Below, piece by piece: positions 11,790 through 24,743 of a stretch of DNA of 64,000 nt (its first letter is position 1; every line of letters starts with the position of its first letter). The notes below the pieces were generated by a model, which saw nothing but the letters and a program-made list of their open reading frames with translations, was not told where the DNA came from and did no database searches. The stretch is from Vitellaria paradoxa (Eukaryota; Streptophyta; Magnoliopsida; Ericales; Sapotaceae). The position numbers were made by a program, and so were the translations under genes. Location of the stretch: NCBI GenBank assembly GCA_019916065.1, contig CM034239.1, positions 34,062,419 to 34,126,418 of the forward strand. The letters are read 5' to 3'.

Positions 11790-14059
11790 GTCCCATGTTT
11801 CCTAGGAAGATCCATAAAGATTCATGTTTTTGCATATTTTTGTGAAGAAAATATTTGTAAAAGAATGCATGCACATGAGGAGTCGCTGGCTAGCTACTAG
11901 CTAAGGATGTTGTTTATTTTCCTTTTGTAACATGCTATCATGTTATTGTTTTGTGCCTTTTTTGGCGAATTAATATTTTAAGATTCAGGGTGGCCTTGCT
12001 ACTTCATAGTTTACTTTGCAATGTTTCTCCAATGTTAAATCATGTTTGAGTATGTACATGTTCATGATACAGCAAGGGATACTGAAGAGGTGTTAACTTT
12101 CTTCTATGATATGATTGGCAGTGTTTGTTAACTAAGGGATCGTGCAAAGAGTATAGGTGGCAAAGACAATTCAACGTATATCCTGATTCCTAAACATGAT
12201 GATCAGCAGCTTTCTGATTAGTATGTTTCACTAGTTGTTACATCTGGAATTGAAGTCCTAGAAGAGGAAAGTGGTACGACTCATTTGGATTCTGAATTGA
12301 TTGTCCTAAAGTATTTTTTAAGCATTGTAGCTTATATCTACATTTATGTGCACATACAACATTACACCTTATTTGGATGGAGGGAAGAGAATTGGATTGG
12401 AGTGAATATGAGGGAAAGGGAAGGGAGGAGAACGTATGCCTATACAGCCTCTTGTTTGGTTAGACAATAATTAATCAATGAGGAAGGAGGGTGACCTTTT
12501 TTTCCCTCAATTAGGAAACTCAATATTAATAAAGGATTCGTAGAAACTATAAATGGTAACATTCAATTAAATTTATGAAATATAATAGTTATTAATTAAA
12601 ATAGTTTAAAAATAAAATTCAACGCTTATCCCAAAAAGAAAAAAAAAAAAAAGAGACTAAACTCTTAACTTTGCTTTCCCTATGTTTTCTCCTAGTTTTG
12701 GATGAATTGTAATACGATCAAATTAGGCTCTGCTTCCTCACAACCCCTCCATGCATTCATCTTTCCTCAGAAACCTACGAAATAGGGACATGGGATATAA
12801 ACATGACATAGGCACATAGTTAATGAAGATGTTGAAAAAATGAGGTTATGGACACAATGTGGTACACAAAATAATACAAGCTATATATTTTTAAAAAGTT
12901 TAGGATATGGATATAGTGGGGGATACTACGGAGGTTAAAATCAAGATTTAACCTAAATTAGTAGGGGGTCAAAATTTTGAATAATAAAGTTGTAAGATTT
13001 TACCTACGGCCTATTGGATAAAAAATAGTCTATTATACCAATTTCTTTATTTAGAGCTTCCACTTTATTTTTTAGTTTTATTTTTAAATAAACAAAAACC
13101 TTTACTGATAAAAGAAGAGCACAAAAATAGGTATTAAGAAAATGACAAGTAAAAAAATTCACCTATATCAACAAAATGAACCCCTTAGCAAAAAAACTCA
13201 TAGAAGATCACGTCTTGTTCTTTACCCTATTTTACCCAACTATATAATTGAGACATTTAAGCGTTTGGTGTGACTTGTATAATTGACATTAAAATATTAA
13301 CTTCATTTTATCTTAATTTTGTAGGATTCCAAATGTATTTGTAATATTATATTAGTAGTCTTTATTTGTAGCATTATACTATGGGTCTTTTGGTTTCCAT
13401 TCGAGATATGATATTTAATTTACAGTAGTTAGCTTGGCAGAACAATGCACATGATTTTCTACTAGTATATTTTAGGAAAAAGTAATTTTACACAATTCGA
13501 AAAATCTACAAGAACAAGTAGCAGGTCAAATAGTTGTAGTCTATTACTTGAAAACAAAAAATCCATAGATGTCTATTTTAATTAAATCCCATTAAGATCT
13601 ATTTTTTTGAAAAAAATTACACAAAAATTTCTCAATTTTTAAAATCAATTAAATTGCCTATAAAATCGAGATTTTACTTATATTGCTCCCATTAAGATAT
13701 TTGATGTGATTCAATAAGTTTTCTCAACATAGTATGATAAAGTTATAAGATTTTAAGATTTGATTCGAGATTTTAACAACCTTTGGGAATGCACCAAAAC
13801 ATTGTTAGCAATATATATATATTTGATTTTGCAATCCACTAACAACCAAAAATATTAAAAAATAATATCTCTAAGATTTTGGTCTTTAATTTACTCATTA
13901 CTCAGAACATACAAATGTAAAAGTCGGCAAATTGCTACCCTGTTTGGATCTAATGTAGCTTTAGCACTCACAAAATGTTATGCAATATGTGACTACCATG
14001 ATCTTCACGTTACCATGTATAAGCTTGCTTGAATAAGTCAAGAATATATTATCATCATT
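11790..14059. other. No complete gene; possible coding fragment at about 12070-12290
   Basis: This is AT-rich flank of the hAT element. Between about 12070 and 12290 (+) the sequence reads in alternating frames as DTARDTEEVLTFFYDMIGS, DRAKSIGGKDNSTYILIPKH and LEEESGTTHLDSEL, which looks like decayed protein-coding sequence of unknown family. From 12480 to 14059 I see only AT-rich DNA with A runs and one short TA microsatellite (about 13808-13822). Confidence 0.3.
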
Positions 14060-15449
14060 ATGTTTCCTTATATTTAGAATCGAATTAGGTTGTTTCCATT
14101 TAGTAGCCTAATTGTAGGATATTTCCATTTTATTATTTTAATTCTAGGTGATCTCTAGGGAGCCTTGGCTCCATATAACTATTGTATTTTGTATCAAATA
14201 CAATATACTGGAGAGTCATATTTTTTCTTTTGGTTCTCACTTTATCATAATATCATAGCAACCTTCTTAGATCTATTTTTTCATTTAGCCTATTCTTTTT
14301 CTTTTCATCATTTTCTACTCCTAAACACCTGTCCAACAAAACCCTTTTCCAATCTTAAGAAACAAATCCCTCTTTATTATTTTTTATACCAAATATCTCC
14401 TATTTTTCATGGCAGAAGCAACTACCACTACACTTGTCCATAATTTTCACAAATTGATATCTGATGTATCCTCTCCATATTTTCTTCATTCGGCGAATCA
14501 GCCCCGTTCACTGCATGTTGACCCTTTACTTATGGGCAACAATTATTCATCTTGGCAATGTGCAGTTAAAATAGTCAAGCTACCCCCACCGCACTTTTAT
14601 CTCGCACCAATCACTGCCCTCATTTTCACCGTTGATTTTTGAATAGGAGATTATCACGCTCCTAACTTAATTGTCCAGGGCGGACGGCATGGGAATATGG
14701 GAACAAAATAAATTAAATAAAAATCGGTGCCAAAGTTGAGTTTTAATACAATAACAACCAGTAAAACAACTAAATACGTTCCTCATTCCCATATGAAATA
14801 AATAAAACATCATCAATTGCGATAAATTTAAGGTCACACCTTGGTGATTACGTTAAAGATTGACACAGCCTCATAGGTCTCATCAAAAATGATGCAATCT
14901 CGATTATAAATTGACTTTGGGTTCCACACCCCCAGGTCACACAAAGGGGAATAAGAACATTTCGATAAAAGTAAAATTCTGTAACAGACCATCTATCAAT
15001 CTTAACTTAGCTTCAGGTGGCTATTTCCTGATCTCGCCAGATCACCCGCAATATAGATAAAGTAAATTAACTAGCCCATTAGGTAGAACCATGCAAGGGA
15101 GTGCTAATGGATATGCTCAAACGTGTAATATAACTCGCAACAATAGCAATCAAATATAATATAAAATGCACATGTCATGTTATGCAATGCAAACATCATA
15201 TAAAAATGCATATGTGATGTAATGCAGTTATCCAATCTTTATCTACTCAAACCTCATCCATAGTTAAGATCGGACTCAGGCCACTCTTGCCTGAACTGCT
15301 TACGTATCCCATCTCGGGAATCAGGTCATCGTAGTTCCTAGTTTATATCTTTTATTTCATGACCAAACTCATGATTAATATAATAATCCCTACATCTCAT
15401 CAATAGATGTAACAATCTCATTATCTCAATATATATATAAATCGAATGG

Positions 15450-15545
15450 GGAACCGTGTTACACCCTCATTGGTGTAAGACTCAAAGGAATCGTGTTACA
15501 CCTCCTGGTCCATCTACTAGGGAACCGTGTTACACCCCTAGTCAG
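15450..15545. repeat. Three spaced copies of an ACCGTGTTACACC motif
   Basis: GAACCGTGTTACACC or close variants (GAATCGTGTTACACC) occur three times at roughly 40-bp spacing inside the solo LTR. Confidence 0.6.
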
Positions 15546-16047
15546 GCATCCGCTCATCTCAAGCAGGGTTCGGCTACAATTCGGAGAAAATCCTATAATA
15601 TCTCACTTCAATATTAATGCTCAACTCCAAATGATTAATCTTTAGTCATATATATATTGACTGGGAATCATCTGGTATTTCAAAATCTCATTTTCTTATT
15701 TTTCTCAAATCGTGAACCCAGTTTGTATATATAACCCGTGACTCGGCACGTCACAATATAAATGTGGCACTCTCAGCCAATTAATAATTATATTTCAAAC
15801 CGGATGATATAACCCTAGCCCAATACACATGATATGCTCAATCATGTATAACAATTTCCTTTAATAATTCACAGCATTAAGTAAAGCATGCTATATTCTA
15901 TCCTCTATCATATCTCCTACAATTCAATCATGCATAGTATTCTTTTCCACAATTCTCAAAATAAATCAAAGCATACTTTAAATTCCCAAAATTTACATTT
16001 TTCTAATATCTTTTATTTATGCAATGTCAAAATATAACTTTTCATAA

Positions 16048-16290
16048 CTCTAGGGGCAACATTATTATTTTTTCTCCAACCCTCTAGGGGTAAAACTGTA
16101 ATTTTCCAAAATATCAAGGGCCATTTCGTAATATTTCAAAACTTCAGGGGTTATTACGTAATTATCCAAACCTTTAGAGGTCAAAATGTAATTACCCAAA
16201 CTTTTAGGAGTCAATATGTAATTATTCAAACTTTAGGGGTGGAATGGTAATATCTAAAACTTTTGGAGCCACTTCATGTAATATCCCAAA
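16048..16290. repeat. Minisatellite, unit about 35 bp, about 7 diverged copies
   Basis: Each unit has the form CTTTAGGGGTCA-N-TGTAATTATCCAAA. Successive copies differ at many positions but keep the AGGGG and GTAAT words. It lies inside the solo LTR. Confidence 0.7.
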
Positions 16291-19200
16291 CTATTTTTCT
16301 TTATATTTTTCCATTCTCCCCAGTGAGCTTCCCAGTGTCCCTGGTTTCTATTTTCGGTCTGAATCCATATTGTCAATCTAAATTTTACCATTTTTATGCA
16401 GATTAAATATATAAAATTTATCCAAAAATTCTCACATATCATTTGTGTAATTATCATCACTCAAAAGTATAGAAAAATTTAACAAATATACGCATATATA
16501 TACACACGCACCCGTATATATATATACATATCTCACAAAATTTCACCAAATCAAGCATATAAATATACCAAAATGATCGTTGCAACGTCCAGAACACAAA
16601 TATAGGTTCTATTTACCTCATATCTGAAGAGAAAATGAGAAATAAAGAGATTTTAGTTTAGGTAACAAACCTTTCGGCGTCGATTTCTCCCACCTCGAGT
16701 AAAATCACACGAAACGGATACCGCCACAGCATTCATAGCGTCGAAAACTATCTGAGTCTACCTTTCTTCCTTCCCAGATTCCTCTCTTTCCCTCTATCTC
16801 TTTTATCTCTCTCATCTCCTTTCCCACTTTCTTCTTCTTTTCCCTCTCTGCCCAATAGACCCGTGGGGGCCAAGAAAACCAAAAAAAAAAAAAAAAGAAA
16901 ACAAAGAAAAAAAAAGAAAAGAAAATGAAGAAAAGAAAGAAAGAGATAAGGCTAGGCCTCTTGCCATAGTTGTCCAACCCAATACCATTTTGAGTCAAAC
17001 TCGACCCAAGAAAAAAAATAAAATAAATAACTCAGTCTCATTTAAAATTTTTTTTTTCCAAAATAATATATAAATTGCCATATTTAAATACTGGGTATTA
17101 TAGAGATAATATCTTACGACTATGATGATTTTGGACGAAATACATTAGTCACTACTCGTAGTCACTAGTAAAAAGTAGGCGAGTGATGACTAATGCAGGC
17201 AAAAGAGCGGTGACGGTAGGATTTTTGCAGTTAATATGGCGTTGGATGCAAAGAATAAATTCAGGTTTGTGGATGGTTCTCTCCCTAAACCATCTAACCA
17301 AGAAGATGTTGCTACCTTGTGGACCCGATGTGCAGACATGGTCTTGTCATGGCTCTTTCACAGCATCGGTAAGACCTTGTCCATTGGTCTCTTCTATTGC
17401 AAGATGTCGTGAGATCTACGGGTTGAATTACAGACGCGTTTCTCGCATAGCAATAACCCTACCATATTTCGTGTACAAATATCCATTGTTACTCTCTGCA
17501 AAAAAAGTTTGTCTATCACACAATTTTACAACCAAATCAAAGAATTGTGGGACGAACTCGATAACATTCAACCTATAAATGACAGTAGCACTTTGTGAAA
17601 TTCCACTGTCACCTAATTCTCTGAGCGTGTTGTCCAACTCCTTATAGGGTTGAATGATTCATACCAACAGATACGAAGCTAAATACTCGCAATAGACTCC
17701 CTTCTAAATGTGAGCAAAGTTTACTCTATTTACTTCAAGAAGAGAGCCAACGCTTGTTGCACATAACCTCTTTGTCATTGGATTTCTCAGCCATTGCAGT
17801 CGCTCGATAGCCACCACCCTTGTTACCAACACCATCTATTCCATTAGGTTCTAAGCCTTCTTTTTACTGTGCTCATTGTGGCAGGACAAACCATGTCAAA
17901 GCAAACTGTTACCACGTCATTGGTTTTCTTGTTGGATGGAAAAAAAAAGGTCAAACAATAAAAATGAGAATAAAAAAAAAAAATCTAAACATGGATCTCA
18001 AGGCATCCTAATTTTTCTAACTTATGCAATCGCCATTCAGCATTAGTGGACAAACCAATTTCATGCCCAAATAAAACATTTTTGCTTCGATAACGAGTGT
18101 GAATTTACCAGTGGCCCTACCCAAGTCTTCATCATGACCATGGGATCCTACATGAACTAACCTGTATAGACACCCCTAACAAAATGGTGTTGCAGAATGT
18201 AAACACTGACACATTCTCAATGTCGCTTAGTGTTTGCATTTTCAGGCGAATGCATTATTATTGCCGTTTACTTAATCAATCATATGTCTTCCTAAACCCC
18301 TTAACCTTGCCTCACCAAATGAATGTCTTTTTAACTAAACCCCAGACTATTTTCATTTTCGTATTTTTTGTTGCCTATGTTACACGCAAACCTTTAAAGC
18401 CAACCGTGGCAAATTTCAACCACGTGGAATGCCATGCATTTTCTTAGGGTACCCTCCTCATCACCATTGTTATCGCGTTTACGATCTTTCTACTAAAAAA
18501 ACCCTTGTATCTCGTAATGTCACATTTTATTGAGGACTTGTTTCCGTTTTCTCTTTCAACCTTTTCCTTGCACCTCCAGCATCCAACAACATCGCAGTAC
18601 TTCCTATACCTATCAATGAAACCCCATCAAATGACTTTGTCTCAACACCATGACCTATAATGTATCACCTAGAAGCTCCAAACAACACTTTAAATTTACC
18701 AGACCCTATACCACCCTCTCCAAATCTTCTAGACCCCACACCACCAGCAATCATGGTTCCCATTCCAGAACCCCTAGCTATAAATTGACCCCGTTGTGTC
18801 ACTCAACCACCTACCTGTCTTGAGATTACGATTGTTCCACACTTCCCAATTTGATGCTTCATTCACCTCCATTTTAACGTCGCCTTCAGGTACGGTTCAT
18901 CCTCTATCTATTTTTTTTTTATTCTCATTTTTTCCAAACCCCATTTTGCTTTCTTAGCTGCTCTTTTTTAGCATAATGAGCTTTCCTCTTACTTCTAGGC
19001 AATCTAGCAACCTCATTGGTGTAATGCCGTCACTTCTGAATTAAATGCCTCAAGTCCAACCGTACTTGGTTACCTTTCAACCTTCCTCTAACCTATTGGT
19101 TGTAAGTGAGTTTTTAAAACAAAATTGAATGCTAATGGCTCTATTGAAAGGTTCAAAGCTAGACTTGTTGCTAAAGGTTTTACACAGGCTGAAAGACTCG

Positions 19201-19419
19201 ATTATCATAACATATTTGCCCCAGTGGCTAAGTTAGACAATTCCGTAGTGCCCTTGCTATTACAACTGCTCGTCGGTGGCACTTACATTACCTTGATGTC
19301 CATGATGCCTTCTTACATGGAGACTTACACGAGGAGGTGTACATGTCTTTTCTACTGGGCTATGGTCACAGGGGGGAGACACGAGTTTATCGACTATAGG
19401 AGGGGGTATAAAGACTAGT

Positions 19420-19925
19420 ATTTTGCTTCTTAAGCTTAGCTAACGAGAAGGGTGTTATAAACACTACGTCTATTTGGGACCACCTCCTAGCACCCAGGGT
19501 GTGAAAGATAATAGAAATAAGGGTATCTTACCTAAGGGTCCTAGAAATAACTCTTGAGTTTAATGTTTTAAGTGTTATGATTTTTGGGTACATATTTGCT
19601 AACTGTCCCACCTGAGCTCTAGCTACTAGAGAGGACGAAAGAGTCGAAGGTGATGAGTCAGTAAAGGAGCAAGTGTATGAACTCGATGTGGAGGAATTCA
19701 AAGATATGAATAAACAGTGTGAGAAAAATTTAATAGAATATCTTAAAACTATTTCCCCTAATGTACGAGAGAGACAACTCGCCTATAGCAATCCTCAAAT
19801 GGGTGCAATTCGGTATACCCTTATGTAAGCCCGAGAGATGGAAGATTAGCATCATCATATCATTTTTCACACTTATAATAAGATCAATGATAAGGGTTGT
19901 AAAGTCATATTGAATAGTGGTAGTT
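19420..19925 (+). mobile_element. Ty3-gypsy gag/protease fragment
   Basis: The sequence is decayed and frame-broken. A glutamate-rich coding-like stretch (about 19630-19760) is followed by FHTYNKINDKGCKVILNSGS near 19860-19925. This resembles the start of gypsy retropepsin, where the conserved D-S-G triad appears here as N-S-G. It stops at a TA microsatellite. No LTR is recognised. Confidence 0.45.
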
Positions 19926-19955
19926 TTATAAATATATATATATATATATATATAT
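19926..19955. repeat. TA microsatellite
   Basis: About 14 TA units directly follow the gypsy fragment. Confidence 0.85.
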
Positions 19956-20781
19956 CACACTTTGTTTTCTTCAAAATAATATTTTAATAAATTATATTTA
20001 TTTATTTCTCATTAAATTAGAGAAATAAAGGATCTTTTTAGGTAAAATTTTATTTATGGTTTATGACTATCATAAAAAAAGTTCAAATTCAACTATTTGG
20101 ATTTATAACAATATTTTTTTTCTTTTTCTTTCTCTTAATTGCTTAATTTATGTATATTTTAAATTAATAAAATTTAGATAAAATTTAATTAAATTATAAG
20201 AGATATTAATTTAGATTAATATATATGATTTCTTTTTATTAAGAATGTGACTAAATTTTGTCTGCAAACTAATTCAAATAATTTAAATTTAAATTTTTTA
20301 ATAATGTTTTAATGATAATTTAATATGAGTTGTCATTAATTTTAAAATTTATTAAATTGAATGTGTAATAATTTAAATATAAATTTTTTATTTTAAAATA
20401 AAAATTTTCAAATATATTTATATTACATTTATATTTATGAAATTTTAAATAATGAACTTAAAAAAACCTTTCATTTATATTAATATAAATTAATATCTCT
20501 TATAATTAGTTAAAATTTATGTAAAATTTATTAATTTAAAAATACATGAATTAAATATTACAATCATGTAAAAAAAAAAAGAAAAAAGAGTACTACCATA
20601 AATGAATATTGTAATAAATAAGGAGAACGAATTTAGAAGATAGTGTTAGGGTTGTGTGAGCCTTCTCGAAATTTAAACCTTACTTTTTTTAACAGATAAG
20701 ATTTACCTTCTCAGACCTGAATTTTAAAACTATCTTTAGCCTCCTTATTCAACCCATGTCATCATGCCAAATGAATGCCCG

Positions 20782-20836
<55 letters not shown>

Positions 20837-23451
20837 AAGTATGTACAAAAAGAATAATTCAATCTAAAAGACTCACCTATACTATCTATCCATTGAAAAG
20901 TAATACATATGAATGCAAGTGAAATAATATTAAATATATATTGCATTTTATCATAACTTTATGAATAATTTGGATGTGAATGTAATGAAGAGTAAGAGTC
21001 AATGAAGAGAGTCATTTCATATCCCAACAAAATATTTGCATACCGAAATGTCACAAGCCCAAGCTCTCACACATGATATCATAAAATTGTCTACTAGATA
21101 TCTTTTTTCCTATTTTCATATTATTTTACATTTATTAGTTTTAGTTTTCCAACAATCTGTATCAACATTTATGTTTTTCTTAACATTTTTTTATATGTTT
21201 TAACTTTTATTTACAGCTAATGATTCTCCTATATATAATTTTAAATGCATTTTACTGCAAACTAACTATACTAACACATATTTCAATAAACATTTTATCA
21301 TCTGCTTCCAACAATGGGCACTTGTTCGCATGTGAAGCACACAACCCTCTCACTAGTTATCAAATAAAGGATGAGAAATACGACTCTTTTGCATACCAAT
21401 CACTTTTAAAAAAAATTAATAATAAAGAAATCTATAGTAATGTACTTTTATTACATGAGTATTAATACATTATTTTGATGCACTGCTCTAATTTTTTTTT
21501 TTTATAGGATAGAACTTCTTTCTAGGGGCACACATGGTTCGGGTTGGCTCAGGTCCATGCCAGACCCAAGACCAAACCATGTTTTATTAGTTCCAATTTT
21601 CTGTACCTAGGATTGAGCCAAAACTGCTATAGAACCGAACCAAACTAACCTGATCAACATTGAGTTGGTTTAATTTAGAAACACGATATCCTCTGAGGTA
21701 AAAACAACTTATTTAATTCAAAATCTTACAAATCTAATTAAAAAAGTGCCAACGGTACATCCTTAAGATATCAACTCTAGCATCATAGGACATAACAATA
21801 AAACGCAAAGTTCAAATATCATCTTTTCTTATAAATTACCAAAATTTTTAATTATAACATATTATTTATGAAAGTGATCCTTCCAAAAACTAAAAAATAA
21901 AGAAGAAGAAAAACTAGTTAAATCCATGGATAAGACAAGATTTATTAAGAGCATAACTCATTTTTTATTAAAAATTTGATAAAAAAAATTTCCTAAAAAC
22001 ATAAATAAAAACACTAAGAGAAATAAAACAAAATAGCAAAGAGAAGTGAAATAAAGTAGAAACTTTTGAAGTGGTTACCCATATGCTCCATTATGCATGA
22101 TTAGGAGTAGAGGTTAGGGATCCAAAAAAGTAGCGTTCGCAAGGCTTAAAGGACGAAAACTAATGAGGGTTTAGCTTAGAAGAGAAGAAGAGCCAATAGA
22201 CAATGAATTAATTTTCTATTTCATATGGGGATAATCTAATTCATTAAAAATTTTTCTCAAATTCTAATGGCATAATTTCCAAAAAAAAAAAAAGAAAAAA
22301 AATGAAAGCATTCTTCTGACAAACTAATATAGAAGGTAACTCAATGAACAAGGTCATATTTTTTAAGTTATTATTCATTGTAATTAGGATTTGTAAAAGT
22401 GTTACTGTTTGAACGGGTTTCAGTAGAAATTTTTTAATTTTCTTTTAGAACTTTTTGAAATTTGTAAAAATGTTATTAAGATTTATAAAAATGTTATTGA
22501 ATTTGTTAAAAAATTTTATTGAAATTTGTAAAAATTTGTTGGGTATGTAAATATATATAAATTTATAAAAAAATTATGTAGTTCGAGATAAAAAAAGTTT
22601 TGTAGAGAATTATAGAGTAGAGTTTTTCTATTATTTTTCAGTGTTCCAAATGAGCCGAAAGAAATTGAAATCTTAGACGTTGAAATGTTTATTTTTACTA
22701 TTTTATTAATTTATATATCAATGTTTTTATTCTTTTAATTAATACTTAGTTTTATATTTTATATATTTTATTTTTTAAAATAAAATAATTAAATATTATA
22801 ACAAATGAGCTGTCACAACACGAGAGGAGAGGAGAAAAATTGCATGAGAAGGTAGAATTGAAATTGGTGGAGTTTTGGAGGAGAGACCCAATTGAGATTG
22901 GTGTTCTCTTGTAGCATTGAAATTGGTTTCTCCGTTCTGAGAGGACAAATATACCATTCATCATGGGGTACAAAAGGGGGATGCTTCACGCTTAATATAC
23001 ATATATTATATATAGGGATGGAAAAGGGAAAAGGCTCCGATTGCAAAGCACTGGTGAAACAACTGAGTTACTATTAACTAATTAATTTCAAGGACTTGTA
23101 CACTCAAATGGAAAACTTACTAAATTGAAACAACACTTGGCAAATAAAGGTCAAATACATCGGCATCACCGTTATTATGGCAAACCAGCCCATCCAGTTT
23201 TGGTACAACACTTCCCATTCTTCATTAATTTGAAGCTAAGAGGGGGGAAAACACTTTCTGTGACGCTTTAAGTCACCCTTGAATTTTATTTTATTCCCTG
23301 CATTCATAGAATTAAATGGGCTTTTTAGAAAATAAATAAATTAAAAAGAAATAATAATTGAGTATGTCAATTTTTATATATAGTATAATATAATATCCAT
23401 CATAATCAATTTATTTATTTCTAAAAAATTAATATCTTATTACATTATTCA
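19956..23451. other. AT-rich intergenic DNA, no gene seen
   Basis: Very AT-rich throughout, with a long uninterrupted TA microsatellite at about 20785-20832. At 22395-22660 there is a repeat (multiple TTTGTAAAAATGTTATT phrases) related to 32000-32275. Open frames here are short and low-complexity. Confidence 0.4.
22395..22660. repeat. Dispersed repeat (family C, copy 1)
   Basis: Internal phrases such as GAAATTTGTAAAAATGTTATT and GTAAATATATATAAATTTAT, followed by TAGAGAATT and TTTTTCAG, line up in the same order with 32000-32275. The copies are diverged. Termini are not clear, so the class is unknown. Confidence 0.5.
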
Positions 23452-23600
23452 AGGCGCATTTGAAATGACAAAAAGTGAGATAAAACGAGATAAAGTGAGT
23501 TAAGTTATAAGTTCATAATTCGTGCAGTGAAATAAAAAGTGAATAACTTTTAGATGTTTTCACCGTTTTTTAAATTTTTTTGTTACTCCAAACAGAACTC
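23452..23600. mobile_element. MITE (family B, copy 2)
   Basis: The element starts AGGCGCATTTGAAATG and ends CCAAACAGAACTC. Its interior matches 5161-5309 (AAAAAGTGAGATAAA, then AGTTATAAGTTCATAAT, then GCAGTGAAATAAAAAG). The flanks suggest a 3-bp TCA or TNA-type duplication. Confidence 0.55.
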
Positions 23601-24743
23601 AATGTGAGTTTATATATATATATATATATGCTATTGGAAAATAGAATTTAACAAAAAAAAAAAAAAAAACAATTTATATTCTCTCCCATTTCATGTTTCC
23701 AAAGGAGGGACAAATTAGTATAAGAGATAATAGATGGTTATTAAGATATTCATATATTATATTTTAAGAAAAAAATTATAATATATTTTATGTATATTAA
23801 ATGATAATTAATACATAAGTATATGTTTAAATACACATTTCTTAATATTAAAAAATTTACTGTGTACTAAATAAAATAAAATAAAATAAAATGAAATAAC
23901 ACGACATCTATTCTTATATATTATAATACAAGGGATTGATTTACATACATTTGTCCTACTTTTTCTTTCTTTTTCTTTTTTTTCAGTACTTTTAAATTTC
24001 TTTTTATGTTTAAATGAAACGCGTGATAGCATTTGTGGGGGCTTCCATTTCAAGCATTCACCATTGTTGAGCAATCCTATTCAGAATATCATTTATTAAT
24101 TTGTTGTTATCCCATTCACATTAATTTCTCTCAATAATTAACTCTTTAAAATACAGTAAAAATATATATATTTCTAAAATACTATCTACAATCGAAAATG
24201 GTATAATATTTTTCCACATTTAGAGGAAAAAAATAGAAGTATTAGTGAATTTAAAAATTGATGCTGCTAGCAGTCAATTAGTGAAATTTCTAATTCCTCC
24301 TATTAAAACCTTTTAAAAATCAATAACCACCCAAAACTTAAAATATCTATAGAAGTTAATTATTTAAATAATTTTATCTTTATATTTTTTCTTTATAGGC
24401 CCCTTAATTAACTATAATTAGACTCTTATTATTAGTCTTTTTTAAATACTCCTTAATTACTAGTTTTTTTTTTACTGGAATTTCATTATTTATTATTGTT
24501 TGATATAAATATTTTAAGTTTCTTAAATTTTCATTACGTTTTTGATAATTTAAAAAATTAAAATTAAAATTAAAAAAATTAATGAATATTTCTCTCAGTC
24601 ACACACACTCCACTAGTGTAGATATATCCATTCGTTTTAACTTTATGAATCGTCACTCTACCAAACAATAGAAATGAAATTATCTGTTTCAATGAAATAG
24701 AGTGAGTATATCAATACTAAAATGAACAGTTAGTTGTAATTTA
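23601..24743. other. AT-rich intergenic DNA, no gene seen
   Basis: TA microsatellite near 23608-23630, poly-A near 23653-23669 and AAAAT repeats near 23870-23896. No coding signal. Confidence 0.4.

Larger units (their letters stand above)
14652..17102 (-). mobile_element. Solo LTR, probably Ty3-gypsy, 2451 bp
   Basis: The segment is flanked by an exact 5-bp duplication, GAGAT (14647-14651 and 17103-17107). Read on minus it starts TATAATACCC and ends GAGCGTGATA, which fits the TGTAATACCC..TGACA type of gypsy LTR terminus with both ends changed to TA. No gag-pol coding sequence is present, which fits a solo LTR left by LTR-LTR recombination. It carries internal tandem repeats (15450-15545 and 16048-16290) and a purine/pyrimidine-rich region near 16760-16940. 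It is the youngest of the three nested insertions here. Confidence 0.75.
14570..17225. mobile_element. Small terminal-inverted-repeat element (Mutator-like MITE), split by a solo LTR
   Basis: The copia gag is split at TGCAGTTAA, present as an exact 9-bp duplication at 14561-14569 and 17226-17234. Without the later solo LTR the insert is only about 200 bp (14570-14651 plus 17108-17225). Its two ends are related as inverted repeats: the left end contains CTACCCCCACCGCACTTTT, and the reverse complement of the right end contains CTACCGTCACCGCTCTTTT. A 9-bp duplication with inverted ends points to a Mutator-like MITE. Removing it rejoins the gag reading frame across A-V-N-M-A-L. Confidence 0.72.
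14060..19360 (+). mobile_element. Truncated Ty1-copia retrotransposon, interrupted by nested insertions
   Basis: The left part looks like a short LTR (about 14060-14245), followed by a degraded tRNA-Met-type primer site (ATATCATAGC, expected TGGTATCAGAGC). Gag begins with an ATG at 14409 (MAEATTTTLVHNFHKLISDV, then GNNYSSWQCAV), is interrupted at 14570, and resumes at 17230 (NMALDAKNKFRFVDGSLPKP). Downstream are a CCHC zinc knuckle (CAHCGRTNHVKANC, about 17868-17910), degraded integrase C-terminal sequence (about 18150-18530) and an RVT_2 reverse transcriptase start ([20 protein letters not shown], about 19131-19190). Homology stops near 19360; most of reverse transcriptase, RNase H and the 3' LTR are missing. 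Many stops show that it is dead. Confidence 0.85.

Noticed and set aside
16705..16998. Hydrophobic Phe-rich frame on minus
   Set aside because: It is produced by A- and GA-rich low-complexity DNA inside the solo LTR.
17820..18011. Independent CCHC zinc-finger gene
   Set aside because: It lies in the expected order within the copia element between gag and integrase remnants.
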